Shown piece after piece: positions 60,159 through 64,000 of a stretch of 64,000 nucleotides of DNA. This DNA is from Daucus carota subsp. sativus (taxonomy: Eukaryota; Streptophyta; Magnoliopsida; Apiales; Apiaceae): assembly GCF_001625215.2 (NCBI RefSeq), contig NC_030382.2:47395364-47459363 (forward strand). Direction: 5' to 3'. The position numbers and the translations under genes were made by a program. Within the stretch, counting starts at the first letter, position 1, and every line of letters starts with the position of its first letter. Below the pieces are notes generated by a model. It worked only from the letters and a program-made list of their open reading frames with translations. It was not told the origin of the DNA and did not search any database.

Positions 60159-60969
60159 ATATTGTAGTTGTTTTCTGTATTATGCCTTTATCAGAATTGT
60201 AGTATTTGTGTTGTTTTTTCTTTTGGAACGAATGACTTGTGTTGAGTGCGGATGTTTTGAGCTTGCTTTATTATGTATTTATTCTGAATTTGGGATTTAT
60301 GCTGAATGTATTGTGGTTGTTGATTAACAGACATTGATTATTTTTGTTTGGATTGTATGTTATGATCTGTGTTTTTGGGTGATGTTTCTTTTTATTCTTA
60401 AATTAATAACTTCAAGGTTTCTGTACAAAATGGTCAGAATTTATTTGCACTATTATTGATAATTTTTTTGCCAGAAATTTTTTTTTATGTTATAAGTTTT
60501 GAGTTCAATATTTCTTTAAATACGAAACTGAAAAAAAAATTAATTTGCAAAAAACAATTTTTTGTATTGTACCAATTTTTTTATTGTGTCGTAAACCTAT
60601 ATAATGTAATAATATTTAAAAAGTACAGGAGAGGGGCGTTAAAAATTTTACTAACTGTGCTATAATTCAGCTTGCTACCTAAATAAAGCTGAAATGTAAT
60701 TAATTAGGAGTTAATTCTTTGTTGGATGGTGTAATGGCAGAGGTATTAAAAGGTACTGAGGCTGCTATAATTCTGCTTGCTTCTTGATTGTTCTCTATCT
60801 GTTACATAAAAGTCCTTCTCTTTCTTCACGGTTCTGAGCTTCACTTAGGGTTTTTCAGTTTCTTGCTCTGAAGGTCTCATTAAAGCTGTAAACCCTTTGT
60901 TTGTTGGTTTACTTCTATTTTTTTTGCATCTCACTGAAACAATATTTTCATTATTAATCTTGTATAGGT
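60159..60969. other. Spacer between B3 copies 1 and 2
   Basis: 3' flank of copy 1 and leader of copy 2. The copy 2 start is preceded by ttgtatag|gt just before ATG, suggesting a 5' UTR intron as in copy 1. No other feature seen. Confidence 0.6.
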
Positions 60970-62536
60970 ATGGAGTCATCAGGTCTCATCTTGCCAAAGT
61001 TCATCAAGTTCCTCAGCAATGCTGAAACGAAGTTCGATTACCTGGTTAGTTTCAGTTTTATACATATTATTGTAGTTTCAGTTCTATTACCTTTGTTGGA
61101 TTTTTGTTATTAATGGTCATTTTTCAGGAATTGCCGTATGGAATAGTCGACCAATATGGTGGTCGCTTGCAAGAATGCTTCATGCTGAAGTTCCGCAATG
61201 GTTATGAAATTCCTGTTAACCTGAACGACGATGATTGGACCATCTATGGAGTTTCCAATTTGTATGAGGATTTTGGTTTGAATGGGGGTGAAATGCTGGT
61301 TTTTGAGTTCAACGGAAAATCTGATTTCAATGTGTACGTAATTGGTAGTGATCTTACCGAAATCCAATATCCTAACATAGTTCATCATATGCAGAAGAAT
61401 CGTCCTAAGCTTGGTAAGATTTAGTTTCTTTATTTACGTTTTTAATAACTCTGCTTTTAAGTTCAATATGTTCCTTTCTCTACATCAATGATAATCTTGA
61501 ATATATGTTACCATTCATTAAGTTTTACAATTTTTTCTTAGTGTCTGTTCGCAATGGTGGTTTGAAGTTTGTAACATTTGTGCATGAGGAGAATCCTATG
61601 TCAGATGAGATTGTAAGTCAACTGAAATAGGGTTTTTTTGAGAAGATTTTTTCAATACAAATATATTTGATTTAACTGTCTCTTTGAGACAATTTGGATA
61701 CTATATTTGTTAAGTTTATGTGGTGTAGGAGGCTCCTTCTTCCTTTAGAAGATCCACTCCAATGATTCGAGGTTATCAAAATTTCTTGTTCAGTAATGGG
61801 AAGAAGATTGAAGGGGGCTACCATCATAATACTGGAATGTTTCATGGTTTTAAGAAGTTCTGCCTGATATTGGGTATTGAAGATTTCAGGAACTATAATC
61901 TTGTTTTGTTTACTTATGAGCATGATAAGACAACCAAAGTCTCAGTTTTTGACGACGAATTTGTTGAGGTTATGTTCCCTGGAAGCCCCATATCAGCTGG
62001 TATATGCTGTACTGTGACCTGCATGATTTTGTACTTTTTGTCTTCTATATGTTTGAATTTCCCACTGATATTTAAATTTTTTTCCTTAGGCTTCAACTCT
62101 CATAACCCAACTGTTTTTGGAAGGATTGAGATTCTTGTGAAGCCTTTTCACATGTACAAATATTCTTATGGGGTGGTAGGTGTTTTTTATGACAGATTTT
62201 GATATAGCTTCCATTTTGTGTGGAATTTGGAGATGCTACTAAACTGTAATATAATGCATCTTGATAACCTTGATTCAGGACATTTCTACTGCCTATGAGA
62301 GAATAACTGCATACTGGACGCGTCGAGATCACATAACAGCTTATCTGGGTGACAGAGCTTGGAAGCTTGAAGTAAAAGCTCGAAAGCCCAATCGCCAGCG
62401 CAAAACCATTCTGGAAGGTTGGATACAATTGCGAGAAGATCTTGGCTTGGCTGTTGGGGATGTGTTGATTCTGGAATGTCCAACAAACTCTCGTCATCAT
62501 TTCTCTCTACAGGTTATCAAACAGGCAGTTGCATAG
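60970..62536 (+). CDS. REM-type B3 domain protein, tandem copy 2
   Basis: Six exons: 60970-61044, 61128-61413, 61542-61612, 61729-61999, 62090-62175, 62279-62536; 1047 nt, 348 residues. Exons 1, 3, 5 and 6 have the same lengths as in copy 1 (75, 71, 86, 258 nt). The start MESSGLILPKFIKFLSNAET and LKFRNGYEIPVNLNDDDWTI, FNVYVIGSDLTEIQYP, then RGYQNFLFSNGKKIEGGYHH and WKLEVKARKPN ... LREDLGLAVGDVLILECP mark the three B3-like regions. Sequence divergence from copy 1 is considerable, so the duplication is not recent. Confidence 0.9.
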
Positions 62537-63934
62537 TGAGTTTGTTGGTGGTGTGTTCTTGAAAAAACATATGTGACTTTGTTATTAACTTTTGTCGTTA
62601 TTTTGCTCAAACTTTTGGGATGCTTAAACAAAAGTCTGTGGTAATATTTAGAAAAGTATGTTTGGCTGATCTTTCGTGCTGTGGATATTATGAACTATTT
62701 GAACTTAACTTTATTCGTAATATAATCTGGTACTTCAATCTTTCTCATGTTAATGTATGATTTTGTTTTAGTCTATCACTTGTTTGGAGGTTTGATGTTA
62801 GCTAGCTTTGTTTGACTGCACTCCTTTGTGTTAAAGGGAATTTTGACATTAAGGTTTAATAGTTGCCATCCTGTTGTCCTGTATTTAGAGTTACAGGGTA
62901 ACCCACTAAGATATATGTCATATGTTGACATTTTCTTTTGTACTTATTTTGTCGAGATGAATTTTTTTTTATTTCAACTCATCAATCATCGATACATTGA
63001 CAAAAATGAAACAAAATTTAGAACCGACTTTGTATTTTTAAAATCTAAATTTCAAACTTGTTTCCTTTGAAAAAAGTATATATTATAAAATTCAAATTCC
63101 AATCATCACACCCCTTGAAATAACTTATTTGATCAAATTAATGCTACAAAAATTTAGAATTTGACTATTTTTTCTCTGAACATGGTGGACAAAAGTTTTT
63201 AAAAGTCTTATGGTTCTAAGTCGTATGGTTTATTTGCACATAATCATGAACTTATTTGATCAAATTAATGCCACAAAAATTTAATTTTTCTAAAATTCTT
63301 TATATTTGTCAATTTTTTCTATGACCATGGGAGAAATGATCTATTTTTTCAAAAATACCAAAAAGATTTCCAATCATCACATCCCTTGAAATAACTTATT
63401 TGATCAAATTAACCCCACAAACATTTAGATTTTTTCTCTAAACCAGGGAGACAAAAGTTTTTAAAAGTCGTATGATTCTAAGTCGTATGGTTTATTTGCA
63501 CATAATCATTAACTTATTTGATCAAATTAACGCCACAAAGATTTAATTTTTCTAAAATTCTTTAAATCTGACCATTTTTTCTATGACCAGAAAGATAAAA
63601 TCTCTTTGCATAAAAACCATTCAATTTTTATTATTATTTTTAAAGGAACATATTTTTCAAGTATAATTTTTTGGGATATATTAGTTTAAAGACTGAAAAA
63701 TTGTGAAAAGAACAGACTTATTTCAAATTTCATCGTTACTTTTAAAAAAATAAATGTAAATGTTTTTTTAAAAAATGAAGAGGTTTTGAAAATGTTCTTT
63801 TTAGGCAACCAACACATCGTTATATGTGTCAGTTACTTTTTGACAGCTATTTAGAGTAGGTTATTTCTTCAACTTCTATTAATTTCATCTGTATTTCATT
63901 TCTCTTTTTCCCTTGCAACTGTGTATGAAAAACA
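62537..63934. other. Spacer between B3 copies 2 and 3
   Basis: 3' flank of copy 2, a two-unit 271-bp tandem repeat (listed separately) and the leader of copy 3. Confidence 0.65.
63097..63600. repeat. Two-unit tandem repeat, period 271 bp, with internal half-repeats
   Basis: Units start at 63097 and 63368 with ttccaatcatcac(a)(c/t)cccttg. Within each unit aacttatttgatcaaattaa, followed by (t/c)gccacaaa and a ttta tract, occurs twice about 130 bp apart, so the present structure probably arose by successive duplications. It lies 330-840 bp upstream of the third B3 gene. Confidence 0.85.
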
Positions 63935-64000
63935 ATGGCGATGGAGTACCTTTTCTTTGTCCCAGATTTCTTCAAGTTCCTCACTTGTGAGGATATTTCT
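63935..64000 (+). CDS. REM-type B3 domain protein, tandem copy 3 (cut by window end)
   Basis: ATG at 63935 opens MAMEYLFFVPDFFKFLTCED, which matches in position and pattern the first exon of copy 2 (LILPKFIKFLSNAET). Only 22 codons are inside the window, so identity rests on this similarity and on the tandem context. Confidence 0.65.
   Translation, partial: MAMEYLFFVPDFFKFLTCEDIS

Noticed and set aside
63097-63600. CRISPR-like array
   Set aside because: Only two long units with no short spacer pattern; the context is a plant nuclear genome.

Overview
The window is nuclear DNA from a flowering plant, almost certainly a eudicot. It is AT-rich, its genes have many short GT-AG introns, it is crowded with small non-autonomous DNA transposons, and its protein families are plant-typical (MYB-CC, cycling Dof factor, REM-type B3, RING-CH with DUF3675, S-like RNase T2, AVT1 transporters). 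I cannot name the species. All gene models below were built by hand from splice signals and reading-frame continuity; none has been checked against transcripts.

Layout. From 245 to 2517 (+) is the 3' half of an RNA polymerase I core factor gene (TAF1B/Rrn7, MEE12-like). From 10207 down to 6539 (-) is a seven-exon RING-CH membrane E3 ligase gene with a repeat-filled leader intron. From 18027 down to 13512 (-) is an eight-exon membrane apyrase (APY6-like). From 22838 to 30093 is a local tandem duplication: an AVT1-type amino acid transporter and an RNase T2 gene, then a second intact transporter and a shrunken RNase pseudogene. A separate, catalytically complete S-like RNase lies at 32846-34005. 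A plastid/mitochondrial-type uL18 gene is at 36737-35069 (-), and a single-exon RING-H2 E3 gene at 38315-39088 (+). A MYB-CC (PHL8/PHL11-like) gene is at 41528-40044 (-). About 12 kb of repeat-rich DNA without a recognisable gene follows. A cycling Dof factor gene is at 53634-55979 (+), and then three tandem REM-type B3 genes start at 58684, 60970 and 63935 (the last cut by the window end).

From memory, the gene order MEE12 / RING-CH / apyrase / RNase T2 / uL18 / RING-H2 matches two paralogous Arabidopsis blocks (At2g02955-At2g03000 and At1g14200-At1g14260). The MYB-CC + CDF pair recalls At1g69580/At1g69570. The AVT1 genes appear to be additions inside this old block.

Most noteworthy: the first RNase (25559-27001) keeps a full-length ORF but lacks the catalytic His of CAS I and two of the four conserved catalytic residues of CAS II, so it looks like a maintained pseudoenzyme beside a normal paralogue. 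Also notable are a six-copy ~80-bp tandem array in the RING-CH leader intron in which most units carry a copy of the 3' splice-site sequence, a small hAT-like element family with three copies and 8-bp target duplications (one nested in a Stowaway-type element), and the decayed transporter-RNase duplication.
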